Origin: Streptomyces endocoffeicus
Lineage (GTDB): Bacteria; Actinomycetota; Actinomycetes; Streptomycetales; Streptomycetaceae
Direction of reading: 5' to 3'
DNA: 64,000 nt
Assembly (NCBI RefSeq): GCF_016741935.1
Contig: NZ_JAERRG010000007.1
Span: 124,001-188,000 of the forward strand
A program made the translations under genes and the position numbers. Each line of letters begins with the position of its first letter. Within the stretch, counting starts at the first letter, position 1. Under the pieces are notes generated by a model that was not told the DNA's origin, made no database searches, and was given only the letters and a program-made list of their open reading frames with translations. Shown in pieces: positions 35,540 through 43,888 of the stretch.

Positions 35540-36230
35540 CCTGGAGGGCCGGGGGCCCGGAGGCCCGGGGGCCGGAGGCCGGGGCCGGGGGCCGGAGGCC
35601 GGGACCGGGGGCCGGGGGGCCCGGAGACCCGGGAGGCCCGGAGGCCGGGGCCCGGGGGCCGGGAGGCCCGGAGGCCCGGAGGCCCGGAGGCCCGGAGGCC
35701 CGGGAGGCCGGGAGACCCGGAGGCCCGGGAGGCCCGGAGACCCGGAGGCCCGGGAGGCCCGGAGGCCGGGAGACCCGGAGACCCGGGAGGCCGGGAGACC
35801 CGGAGGCCCGGGAGGCCCGGAGACCCGGAGGCCCGGGGCCCGGAGGCCGGGAGACCCGGAGACCCGGGAGGCCGGGAGACCCGGAGGCCCGGGAGGCCCG
35901 GAGACCCGGAGGCCCGGGGCCCGGAGGCCGGGAGACCCGGAGGCCCGGGAGGCCGGGAGACCCGGAGGCCCGGGAGGCCCGGAGGCCGGGGGCCCGGGGC
36001 CCGGAGGCCGGGAGACCCGGAGACCCGGGAGGCCGGGAGACCCGGAGGCCCGGGAGGCCCGGGAGGCCCGGAGACCCGGAGGCCCGGGAGGCCCGGAGGC
36101 CGGGAGACCCGGAGGCCCGGGAGGCCCGGAGACCCGGAGGCCCGGGAGGCCCGGAGGCCGGGAGACCCGGAGGCCCGGGAGGCCCGGAGACCCGGAGGCC
36201 CGGGAGGCCCAGAGGCCCGGAGCCGGGGCC
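35540..36230. repeat. GC-only minisatellite, about 0.7 kb
   Basis: The region is almost purely G and C plus A, built from degenerate 8-9-bp monomers (GGAGGCCC, GGGAGGCC, GGAGACCC). Higher-order periods are visible: an 81-bp unit between 35768 and 35849, and a 58-bp unit at 36061, 36119 and 36177. Long reading frames are open on both strands only because stop codons cannot arise from this base pattern. It sits directly upstream of the sensor kinase gene and downstream of the PspC operon. Confidence 0.92.
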
Positions 36231-36265
36231 CGGGGGTCGCCGCGCCCTGGGGCCTGGGGCCGCCG

Positions 36266-36781
36266 TCAGTCCTCCGGCGTCGCCCTGCCCGACCGGCGGC
36301 GGAACGCGTACGTGAGGGCCGAGGTCAGGGCCGCGACGCAAAGGCCGCACAGGAGGGCCGGGAGGGCGATCTCCGGGCGGACGTCCCACTCCCCGGCCGC
36401 GTCCATCCCGTACGCGGCGGCCACGCCCAGGATTACCAGCCCGGCCACCAGCTTGCCCGGCTCGAACGGATGGCGGGACCGGTCGGGGGCCGCGTGCCCC
36501 AGCGAGTGACCGCGCCAGTGGTCGGACCGATGACCGACCCGACCGCCGAACCGATGACCGGCCCGATGCCCGAACCGACCGCCGAACCGATCGCCGAACC
36601 GGTGACCAGCCCGATGCCCGAACCGATGACCGACCCCATGGTCGTCATAGTCGGGGTCGGACCCATGGTCTCCATAGTCGGGGTCGGACCCATGGTCTCC
36701 ATGGTCTCCATGGCCGAACCGATCACCGAATCGATGACCGACCCCATGGCCGAACCGATGACCGAACGAACGGCGCCTCAT
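36266..36781 (-). CDS. Small membrane protein with His/Gly/Arg repeat N-terminus
   Basis: 171 aa. Residues 1-100 are repeats of the FGHRFGHG, RFGDRFG and DHGSDPDY kind, very rich in His and Asp and perhaps metal-binding or disordered. The C-terminal 70 residues hold two hydrophobic helices (LVAGLVILGVAAAYGM, ALPALLCGLCVAALTSALTY). The ATG overlaps the stop of the PspC gene (ATGA), so it is the second gene of that operon. The 9-aa DHGSDPDYG unit is an exact DNA duplication (27 bp). The membrane half looks conserved; the repeat half looks expanded. Confidence 0.72.
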   Translation of the reverse strand: MRRRSFGHRFGHGVGHRFGDRFGHGDHGDHGSDPDYGDHGSDPDYDDHGVGHRFGHRAGHRFGDRFGGRFGHRAGHRFGGRVGHRSDHWRGHSLGHAAPDRSRHPFEPGKLVAGLVILGVAAAYGMDAAGEWDVRPEIALPALLCGLCVAALTSALTYAFRRRSGRATPED

Positions 36782-38088
36782 GAGCGCTTCACCTCCACCG
36801 CACCCAGCCCCATCTCCAGCTTCAGCGAAACCGTGCCCTCGGCCTTGCCGCCGCCCACCGGCTCCAGGGTGAGCTTGCGCTCCCGGCCCGGGCCGATGTC
36901 GACGTTGTGTTTGTCCCGCTTCTCGCCCGGCAGCCAGATGTCGCCGATCCCGACCTCGATGTCCAGCCTGACCCGGGCGTCGCGCGGGACCGTCACGGCC
37001 AGCTTGCCCGCGCCCATCTCCACCCGGCTGGATATGGAGCTGCCCGCCTTCAGGGGCAGCCGGTCCAGCTTCAACTCGGCGACGCCGCCGCCCAACTCAT
37101 AGCCGTCGCGCAGCGACGCCACGGAGGTCGGGGCCCAGGTGCGGCGGGCCCAGTCGGGGGTGACGGCATCGGGGAGGGCGGCCGCGCCCGCCAGCAGCGC
37201 GCTCGTCAGCAGCGCGAGGAACACCGTGCCGCCACCGGCCCGCCCCCAGCGGGAGCTGATGACGAGGGCGAGCCCGAAGACGCCCAGCGCGCAGGCGAAC
37301 CCGATCTCGAGGCTGGTGCCCAGCGGCTGCGAGGACCACCCCGCCCGCGCCCCCACCACGGCGGCGGCGACCGCCACCAGGAAGGCCCAGCCGCCGATCG
37401 AGGCCCGGTCCGGCACCCGGCGGGCCCGCTCCGCCTTCGCCTCCCGCTTGTCGTACGGGCCGTCGTCCGGCCCCCACAGATAGCCGGTCCGCGACCCGGC
37501 CCCGGTGCCGAGCGGCCCGGTCGTACCGTCCTTGACGATCGGGTCGCGCCACCAGGAGGGGCCTGGGCCGCCGCGCGTGGGCGGCGCCTTGGTCTCGGGC
37601 GGCGCGTCGGCGACGGCCTGGGCCGTGGCCGCGTCCACCGCGCCCACGCTCTCCGCCTGCCGCCGGTGGTGCGACCAATAGCCCGCACCGGCCGCCGCGA
37701 GGGCGAGCATGAACGAGAAGTACATGACGCCGCCGTTGTTGACCATCGACAGGAAGAGCCCACAGCCCACCAGCGCCACCAGCACCGCCGTCAGCCCAGG
37801 GCCCTCGACCCGGCCCGAGAGCAGTCTGCGCCCCTCGTTCTCGTCCTCGCCGTGGAACGGGATCAGCAGCCAGCAGAACCCGTACACGATCAGACCGAGA
37901 CCGCCCGCGACGGAAAGCACCGACAGCACCACCCGGAAGATCACCGGGTCCAGATCGCAGTAGCGGCCGAGCCCTCCGCAGACCCCCGAGATCACCTTAT
38001 GGTCACGACTGCGCCGAAGAGGCGTCTGTGACAGGCGGGAACCGGACGCGGCCTCGGCCTCGTCCGCCACGGTGGGTGCTTCGGTCAT
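36778..38088 (-). CDS. PspC-domain membrane protein with C-terminal DUF1707-like/beta domain
   Basis: About 436 aa. PspC domain near 20-75 (SRDHKVISGVCGGLGRYCDL then two helices), two or three more helices to about 320, then an extended Val/Leu-rich domain (LKLDRLPLKAGSSISSRVEMGAGKLAVTV) that resembles the C-terminal domain of PspC/LiaF-type envelope-stress proteins. ATG at 38088 keeps MTEAPTVADEAE. It forms an operon with the His-rich small membrane gene and lies near the PspC sensor kinase, so it is a likely accessory of that system. Confidence 0.87.
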   Translation of the reverse strand: MTEAPTVADEAEAASGSRLSQTPLRRSRDHKVISGVCGGLGRYCDLDPVIFRVVLSVLSVAGGLGLIVYGFCWLLIPFHGEDENEGRRLLSGRVEGPGLTAVLVALVGCGLFLSMVNNGGVMYFSFMLALAAAGAGYWSHHRRQAESVGAVDAATAQAVADAPPETKAPPTRGGPGPSWWRDPIVKDGTTGPLGTGAGSRTGYLWGPDDGPYDKREAKAERARRVPDRASIGGWAFLVAVAAAVVGARAGWSSQPLGTSLEIGFACALGVFGLALVISSRWGRAGGGTVFLALLTSALLAGAAALPDAVTPDWARRTWAPTSVASLRDGYELGGGVAELKLDRLPLKAGSSISSRVEMGAGKLAVTVPRDARVRLDIEVGIGDIWLPGEKRDKHNVDIGPGRERKLTLEPVGGGKAEGTVSLKLEMGLGAVEVKRS

Positions 38089-38134
38089 GCGTCCATGGTG
38101 ACAACAGGGCCGCACTCGCGACATCCGGCACGCC

Positions 38135-38151
38135 CCTAGGTCTTCCCTGAG
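38135..38151. promoter_or_regulatory. Degenerate copy of the kinase-promoter dyad
   Basis: CTCAGGG-N4-CCTAGG on the minus strand, resembling the ATCAGGG-N4-CCCTGAT site before the sensor kinase. It lies between the divergent PspC and serine/threonine kinase genes. Confidence 0.35.
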
Positions 38152-38213
38152 ATCTCCCCGGGGGTTACGGCGGCTATCGTGTCGCATCGAACGTGTGCGG
38201 GGAGGGGACAGCG

Positions 38214-40103
38214 GTGTCGGACGTAGGCCACCTGATAGCCGGACGTTACCGCCTGGTCGAGAAGATCGGCCGTGGTGGCATGGGCACGGTGTGGCGCGCG
38301 GAGGACGAACTCCTGGGCCGCCAGGTCGCGGTCAAGCAGCTCTATGTCTCTCCGCACCTCGCCGAGGACGAGCTGACGACCCTGCACGAACGCACCCGCC
38401 GCGAGGCGCGCAGCGCGGCCCGCATCACCCACCCCAACGTGGTCGTGGTCCATGACGTGGTGGACCACCACGGACTGCCGTGCATCGTCATGGAGTACGT
38501 GCCCTCCACGACCCTCGCCGACCTGCTGAAGGACGGGGGGCGCGTCTCGCCCGACGAGGCCGCCCGCATCGGCCGCGGCATGATCGCCGCACTGCGCGCC
38601 GCGCACGCGGCCGGGGTGCTGCACCGGGACGTCAAGCCCGGCAATGTGCTGCTCGGCCCCGAAGGCCGGGTCGTGCTCACGGACTTCGGCATCGCCATGG
38701 CCACCGGCACCTCGACGCTGACGAAGACCGGCGAGGTCGTGGGCTCCATCGACTACATCGCGCCCGAGCGGGTCAGGGGCCGCAAGCCCGGCCCCGCGTC
38801 GGACCTCTGGGCGCTGGGGGCGACGCTCTATCAGGCGGTCGAGGGGCGTCCGCCGTTCCGCAAGGCCACGGCGATCGAGACGGGTTACGCGATCGCCGTC
38901 GATCCGCTGGACCCGCCCAAACGGGCGGGCGCGCTGACCCCGTTGGTCGAGAGCCTGCTGGCCAAGGAGCCGGAGCTGCGGCCCTCGGCCGAGGAGACCG
39001 AACGGGCGCTACGGCTCCCGGCCTCGGAGCCCGAGACGTCCTCGCTGCAGACCCCGCCGCTCGATACGACCACCAAGAATCCGCCGCTCGACGCGACCAT
39101 GAACCTGTCGACGCGGCGGGACGCGGGCACGGGCACGGACCGGGCCGCGGGCACGGACGGGCACGCCGCGCCGCACGCACCCACGACATCGAACCCGTAT
39201 CAACACACGACCCACACACCGAGCACTCCGCACCACACGACGAGCGCTCCGCACAACCCGCCGAACACCTCGCACACTCCGAGCACACCGCACGCGTCGG
39301 ACCCACGGCTTCCCGCGTACGCCCCGGGCACCGGGAACACGCCCGGCTCGCCGCACACGCCGCCCACGGCCACGCCGTTCACCGCGTCGACGCCGTCCAT
39401 GACCACGCCGTCCATGACCACCCAGACGCCGGTGCCCCCGCCCGCCCCCGCTCCGGCGCGCAAGAGCCGTAAGGCGGTGTGGGCCGCCGCGGCGACGTCC
39501 CTGGCGGTCGTGGCGGTGGCGGGCGGCATCTATGTGTACGGCCTCGACCACGACAACGGCGGGGGGAAGGGCGGGGGGTCCTCCGCCACGGGCAACCCGT
39601 CGGCCTCCCCGGCCAAGCCGTACACCGCGCCGTCCGGCTATCACATCGTCACCGAGAAGAAGTTCGGCTTCTCCCTCCCCATCCCCAACGGCTGGACCCG
39701 CCAGGAACAGAACGACCCCGACGGCAACACGGTCGACCGCACCCAGGAGGTCCGTTACCTCGACCCCAACGGGCTGGCCGGTTTCAGGATCAACGTCCTG
39801 GACTTCGCCTCCGGCAACCAGGTCCAGCACTTCGAGGACCTCGAGGTCGCGTTCAAGGACAAGAAGGAATACCCGATCTACGAGCGGTTGCGGCTGCAGG
39901 AGACGAAGTACCAGGGCATGCCCGCCGCGATCTGGGAGTTCAAGTTCCGCGGCGAGGTCCGGATGTTCCGCGCGATCGACCTCGGCTTCGGCAATGAGGG
40001 CGACAAGGAGTACGCGATCTACCTGAGCGCCCCGGACGCGGACTGGAGCACCTACCGGCCGATCTTCGACGAGGTACGGGACGGCTTCCGCATCATCAGC
40101 TGA
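38214..40103 (+). CDS. Membrane-anchored serine/threonine protein kinase
   Basis: About 629 aa. Kinase domain 10-275: glycine loop IGRGGMG, Lys41 (VAVKQL), HRDVKPGN (137-144), DFG (157-159), APE in YIAPERV. A Thr/Pro/His/Ser-rich linker follows to about 420 (TPSTPHHTTSAPHN), then a single TM helix (421-444) and an extracytoplasmic domain without PASTA repeats, with FGFSLPIPNGWTRQE and FRGEVRMFRAIDLGF segments. GTG at 38214 is preceded by GGGGAGGGGA. Divergent from the PspC gene. The outer domain resembles those of two other kinases in this window. Confidence 0.93.
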   Translation: MSDVGHLIAGRYRLVEKIGRGGMGTVWRAEDELLGRQVAVKQLYVSPHLAEDELTTLHERTRREARSAARITHPNVVVVHDVVDHHGLPCIVMEYVPSTTLADLLKDGGRVSPDEAARIGRGMIAALRAAHAAGVLHRDVKPGNVLLGPEGRVVLTDFGIAMATGTSTLTKTGEVVGSIDYIAPERVRGRKPGPASDLWALGATLYQAVEGRPPFRKATAIETGYAIAVDPLDPPKRAGALTPLVESLLAKEPELRPSAEETERALRLPASEPETSSLQTPPLDTTTKNPPLDATMNLSTRRDAGTGTDRAAGTDGHAAPHAPTTSNPYQHTTHTPSTPHHTTSAPHNPPNTSHTPSTPHASDPRLPAYAPGTGNTPGSPHTPPTATPFTASTPSMTTPSMTTQTPVPPPAPAPARKSRKAVWAAAATSLAVVAVAGGIYVYGLDHDNGGGKGGGSSATGNPSASPAKPYTAPSGYHIVTEKKFGFSLPIPNGWTRQEQNDPDGNTVDRTQEVRYLDPNGLAGFRINVLDFASGNQVQHFEDLEVAFKDKKEYPIYERLRLQETKYQGMPAAIWEFKFRGEVRMFRAIDLGFGNEGDKEYAIYLSAPDADWSTYRPIFDEVRDGFRIIS

Positions 40104-40130
40104 CGGGACCGGGTCCGGTCCGGGGCCACG

Positions 40131-40146
40131 GCCTGTTCGAACAGGC
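40131..40146. terminator. Small palindrome between convergent genes
   Basis: GCCTGTTCGAACAGGC, a perfect 16-bp palindrome that could fold as a short hairpin. It lies between the kinase and DoxX genes and is a weak terminator candidate. Confidence 0.4.
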
Positions 40147-40217
40147 GCGCCCCGCGAAGAGACGGAGACGCGCCTCCCGTCCCGCGTAGAGACGCGCCTC
40201 CCGTGAGAAGCGGCGAG

Positions 40218-40811
40218 CTATGTGAAGAGCTGCGAGCCCTGTCGGCGCCGGCGCCGGGAGATGACGACGTCCAGGGAGAGATACGGCGCCCCGGCCAGCA
40301 CCAGCGGCAGCCACGCCATCAGATAGGCCAGATCGTTGCCGTAGTAGTACGGGTCCGACTGCCAGCTGACGGTGAGCCACAGGCTCAGCGAGATCAGCGC
40401 GCCGCCGAAGGCGGCCAGGCGGGAGAGGAGGCCCACCAGGATGCCGAGGCCGACGGCCAGTTCGCCGTAGGCCATCGCGTAGCCGAAGGCGGTGGGGTCC
40501 TTGAGGGCCTGGTCGACCAGCCACGGCACGGCCGAGCTGTCCCGCACCTGGCGCATCAGCTCGCCGATCGAGCCCGTGCCCGAGTCGGACAGGAAGGCCG
40601 AGTCGGTGAGCTTGTCGATTCCGGCGTAGACGAAGGTGACGCCGAGGAAGATCCGCAGCGGCAGCAGGGCGAAACGGCCGGCAGTGGCCCTGATCCCCAC
40701 GGGCTGCTGCTGCCCGCCTATGCCGCTCACTCCACCCATCCCGCCCATACCGTGCACGCTCCCGCCACTGCCCGCCGTGCCCGAACCGGCCATACGATCC
40801 GCGTGTCTCAT
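40218..40811 (-). CDS. DoxX-family membrane protein
   Basis: 197 aa. After a Gly/Met-rich N-terminus (GSVHGMGGMGGVSGIGG), four helices carry the DoxX layout: LLPLRIFLGVTFVYAGIDKL, FGYAMAYGELAVGLGILVGLL, FGGALISLSLWLTVSW and DLAYLMAWLPLVLAG. Family members act with thiosulfate or detoxification functions, not resolved here. ATG at 40811 follows GGGAGAGG 8 nt upstream. It is followed 114 bp downstream by a convergent kinase gene. Confidence 0.85.
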   Translation of the reverse strand: MRHADRMAGSGTAGSGGSVHGMGGMGGVSGIGGQQQPVGIRATAGRFALLPLRIFLGVTFVYAGIDKLTDSAFLSDSGTGSIGELMRQVRDSSAVPWLVDQALKDPTAFGYAMAYGELAVGLGILVGLLSRLAAFGGALISLSLWLTVSWQSDPYYYGNDLAYLMAWLPLVLAGAPYLSLDVVISRRRRRQGSQLFT

Positions 40812-40888
40812 GCCGCCCGCCTCTCCCGTCACGCCGCCGTTTAGTTGCGTGTTCGACGAAACCATACGGAGCGGCCGGCCGGAACGAC

Positions 40889-42253
40889 TCAGTCCATAAC
40901 ATCGATGGGATAGCGGTTGGTCTCCGCCCCCGAGGCCGTCACGACCTGCACATCCACCCGGCCCGGCTCCACGTCCACCGGGACCGGCACGGTGAGCGCG
41001 GTGTCCGTGGGGCTGCTGAACCCCCCGGCCACCGGGACCAGCGGGACATGGACGTGCACCGCGCCGATGCGGACGACCAGCTTGGCCAGCCGGTCCGGGT
41101 CCTGGGCGCCCGGCGGGACGAAGCCGCTGCCGCGGATCTCGATGTCGTCGCCGGTGCGGATCGGGGCGTCCCGGTCGATGGCGCCCTCCTCGGGGAGGGC
41201 CCGTACGACGGACAGCACGGCCGGGCGGCCGCCCTCCGCGTACTTCCCGGTCAGGTACATCACCACCGACACGGCCGCCAGCAGCGCCAGGCCCCACGGC
41301 ACATCGGGCAGCCGCCACGGCTCGCGGGCGAGGCGGACGGCCGTGAAGACCAGGGCCACGGTGTGGACGACGATGTACTGCACATCGGCGAAGCTGCCAC
41401 GGCCCGCGTCGTCGGTCAGCAGATCGGCGGCGCGCGGGCGCGCGGCCCGCACCTTCTGGAGCCGCTGCGCCCGCACCCGGGCCGCCACGACGAGCCGTGC
41501 CAGCACCGCGGCCGCGCACGTCAGCGCGGCGACCGTAAGGAGCCCGGCGGTGTGGCCGAGGGCGAGCCCGTCGGTCAGCCGCTGCCGGTCGCCGGGGGCC
41601 ACGGCCAGCTCGACGCCGAGCACCAGCACCGCGAAGACCGCGATCAGCAGCCAGGCGGCGGCGACGGTACGGGAGGTGGAGAGGCGGTTGTCCTCGCCGA
41701 CGAGCGGGGCGAGCGGACCGCCGTCCGCGCGGTGCAGCCGGGCGGTGAGGGTCAGCAGCGCGGCGGTGAGCACGGCGGCGCTGAGCCCGGCCGTCCGCGC
41801 GACCGACCAGCCCGCGCCGATCGCCGTGGCCAACTGGCCGATCAGCAGCGCCCCGGCCGCGCCCCACACCACGCACACCGTGCGCAGCCACACCCGGTGG
41901 CGCCAGGCCGAGGTCTCGGCGCGGCCGCTGTCGGCCACCGAGCGGGCCGCGTGGGCCAGCTCGTCCGAGACCCACTGCCGGGAGGCCCCGGCCGAGTGGG
42001 CGAGAGCCTTGGGAAGGCCCTCTCCGGCCGCGAAACGCTCCCGTAGGGCCACGAACGTGGCCACGGCCCTCCGGTGGCCCTCACGGGCCCCCTGAGGGCA
42101 TTCACAGCCCTTGTGGCCGTGCGGGTGCCCATGAGGGTGCTGTCGTTCTGCCGTCGTGGCGTTCTCCGCCTGCTCCACCGCCACGCGGGTCGCTCCGTCG
42201 TTCGCTCGTTCCATACGGGACCGCGGGTTCGCGCGGCACCGCCCAACTGACAT
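40889..42253 (-). CDS. Polytopic membrane protein with C-terminal TIG-like domain
   Basis: About 454 aa. A His-rich N-terminus (QHPHGHPHGHKGCEC) may bind metal. Helical middle, then about six membrane helices between about 120 and 320, and a final Ig-like TIG/IPT domain (RTGDDIEIRGSGFVPP near 365) that is probably extracytoplasmic. Function unknown. The start is uncertain: ATGs at 42253 and 42214, and a GTG at 42184 with GGAG 8 nt upstream, are possible. It is downstream of the aldolase-like gene by 36 bp, so an operon is likely. Confidence 0.65.
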   Translation of the reverse strand: MSVGRCRANPRSRMERANDGATRVAVEQAENATTAERQHPHGHPHGHKGCECPQGAREGHRRAVATFVALRERFAAGEGLPKALAHSAGASRQWVSDELAHAARSVADSGRAETSAWRHRVWLRTVCVVWGAAGALLIGQLATAIGAGWSVARTAGLSAAVLTAALLTLTARLHRADGGPLAPLVGEDNRLSTSRTVAAAWLLIAVFAVLVLGVELAVAPGDRQRLTDGLALGHTAGLLTVAALTCAAAVLARLVVAARVRAQRLQKVRAARPRAADLLTDDAGRGSFADVQYIVVHTVALVFTAVRLAREPWRLPDVPWGLALLAAVSVVMYLTGKYAEGGRPAVLSVVRALPEEGAIDRDAPIRTGDDIEIRGSGFVPPGAQDPDRLAKLVVRIGAVHVHVPLVPVAGGFSSPTDTALTVPVPVDVEPGRVDVQVVTASGAETNRYPIDVMD

Positions 42254-42289
42254 GTGTTGAGAGGGGATTGTGCCGCACCGCGGAGGGTG

Positions 42290-43087
42290 TCAGCTCAGCA
42301 GGTCCGGCTCATCCCGGGTGATCTGCAGATACAGAGGTTGATAGTTGATCCACGCCACAAGATCGTTTCCCAGCTGCTCACGCGTCCGCATCGCGTCGGC
42401 GTGGTCGATGGGCACCGGCCTGCCGGACGCCTTCGCGGCCAGCTGCACCTGGGCGGCGCGCTCCATCGTAATGAACCACCACGCGGCCGCGTCGACCGAG
42501 TCCCCGACCGTCAGCAGACCGCGATTGCGCAGGATGAGGGCCTTGTGGCCGCCGAGCGCGGCGGCGATCGCGCGCCCCTCGCCCTCGTCCACGACGACCC
42601 CCGTGGTGCCCCCGTAGACCGCGTGGTCCTCGAAGAACGCGCAGACCTCCTGGGTGATCGGCTCCAGCGGCTCGCCGAGCACGGCCAGGGTGCGACCGTG
42701 CACCGAGCGGCTGTGCGCGACGGCCACGACGTCCGGCCGCGCCTGATGCACGGAAGAGTGAACGACGAAGGCCGCCTGGTTGACGTGGGCCCGTCCCTCG
42801 ACCACCTGGCCCGCCTGATTGACGAGGAGCAGATCGCTCACGGTGATGTGGCCGAAGGGCATGCCGAACGGATTCACCCAGTAGCAGTCGGTGAACTCCG
42901 GGTCCCGCACGGTGATGTGGCCCGCGACCCCCTCCTCGTACCCGAACCGCCCGAACAGGCGCAGCGCCGCGGCCAGCCGCTCCTTGCGGTAGCGGCGCTC
43001 GTCCTGGGGCGAGGTGTGTTGCGGGGGCATGGTGAACCGCAGCTGATCGGCCGGTATCGGGGTGGGGGTCTGCGGCTGGTTCGTCAT
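42290..43087 (-). CDS. Class II aldolase/adducin family protein
   Basis: 265 aa. Family segments: RLFGRFGYEEGVAGHITVRDPE (His near 57), YWVNPFGMPFGHIT, VNQAAFVVHSSVHQARPDV and VAVAHSRSVHGRTLAVLG (metal-binding His). It is related to fuculose-1-phosphate aldolase and adducin heads; the substrate is unknown. ATG at 43087 is preceded by GAGGAG. It probably forms an operon with the TIG-like membrane protein gene. Confidence 0.87.
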   Translation of the reverse strand: MTNQPQTPTPIPADQLRFTMPPQHTSPQDERRYRKERLAAALRLFGRFGYEEGVAGHITVRDPEFTDCYWVNPFGMPFGHITVSDLLLVNQAGQVVEGRAHVNQAAFVVHSSVHQARPDVVAVAHSRSVHGRTLAVLGEPLEPITQEVCAFFEDHAVYGGTTGVVVDEGEGRAIAAALGGHKALILRNRGLLTVGDSVDAAAWWFITMERAAQVQLAAKASGRPVPIDHADAMRTREQLGNDLVAWINYQPLYLQITRDEPDLLS

Positions 43088-43162
43088 CGGCAGCTCCGCT
43101 CCTCTGGTGTGCTGAGGCGGAAGCTACCTCTGGGTATCGCAGGAGGCCAGAGTCAGGGCCCG

Positions 43163-43759
43163 CTACAGATGGTCGATCTCGGTGAGGTCGATGTCGATGG
43201 TGAAGGGGACGGTGAGCTTGAGGTGGTCGTGGTGGATGCCGGTGAGCCCGTAGGCCTTGGTGGCCTCGTCAAGCTCGTATACGTAGACGACCGGCCGTTC
43301 GTCCTCACCACACTCCACCCGCCAGAAGTGCCGGATGCCTGCCTCGGCATAGAGCTGCGGTTTACGCTTGCGGTCCCGCACCTCCGAGTCCGGGGAGACC
43401 ACCTCCACCACCAGCTCGACGTCCTTCGCGTCGTAACACGACTCCTTCGTACTGGTCGCCGCCTCGGCCCGGATCACGAGGAGGTCCGGCTCGGGCGCCT
43501 GGCGCTTGTCGATGACCACGTTCATTTCCCGCCGGACCCGTAGGTCGCTCGGCACCGTGCTGTGCAGGCCCGATTCCAGCAAGTACATCACCATGCAGTG
43601 AAAACTCCGCTGCGGACTCACGAAAACCAGACTCCCGTCGATCAGCTCGGTGTGCGGCGGGAGATCAGGCAGACGGAACAAGTCGTCCACGGTGTAGCCG
43701 TCCTGCGGCGGCACCGGCCACGACGCAGCGGGCGTGGTGTGCAGCGGCTCAGCGGTCAT
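43163..43759 (-). CDS. Uma2-family (DUF820) putative nuclease
   Basis: 198 aa. PD-(D/E)xK pattern: HTELIDGSLVFVSP, APEPDLLVIRA, VELVVEVVSPDSEVRDRKRK and YAEAGIRHFWRVECG. ATG at 43759 has GGAGG 4-5 nt upstream. It is a second, diverged Uma2 copy in this window, between the aldolase-like gene and guaA, with no methylase nearby. Confidence 0.85.
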   Translation of the reverse strand: MTAEPLHTTPAASWPVPPQDGYTVDDLFRLPDLPPHTELIDGSLVFVSPQRSFHCMVMYLLESGLHSTVPSDLRVRREMNVVIDKRQAPEPDLLVIRAEAATSTKESCYDAKDVELVVEVVSPDSEVRDRKRKPQLYAEAGIRHFWRVECGEDERPVVYVYELDEATKAYGLTGIHHDHLKLTVPFTIDIDLTEIDHL

Positions 43760-43888
43760 GGTTCCTCCCATGGACGGGATTCTTGGCCGTAGGGTCAGCG
43801 TACCGAGCACGAACGCCGATGCCGCCGCCCAAACGAATGAGCGACGGCACCGGCGTTTGACGATCAGATGATGATCAGGAGCGGGCGG

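Noticed and set aside
35540..36230. CRISPR-like array
   Set aside because: Units are 8-9 bp, with no distinct spacers and no cas genes nearby.
35481..36389. Collagen-like minus-strand frame (GPPGPPGL type) across the minisatellite
   Set aside because: Same reason: repeat composition, not coding signal; it also runs over the start of the real His-rich gene.
35424..36509. Long plus-strand open frame across the minisatellite
   Set aside because: The frame stays open because the repeat has almost no T, and a 58-bp period does not keep codon phase. No ribosome site or conserved domain.
40131..40146. Palindrome GCCTGTTCGAACAGGC as a LexA box
   Set aside because: The half-site order is GTTC-GAAC without the 4-bp spacer of an SOS box, and it lies between convergent genes. 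A small terminator or chance is likelier.
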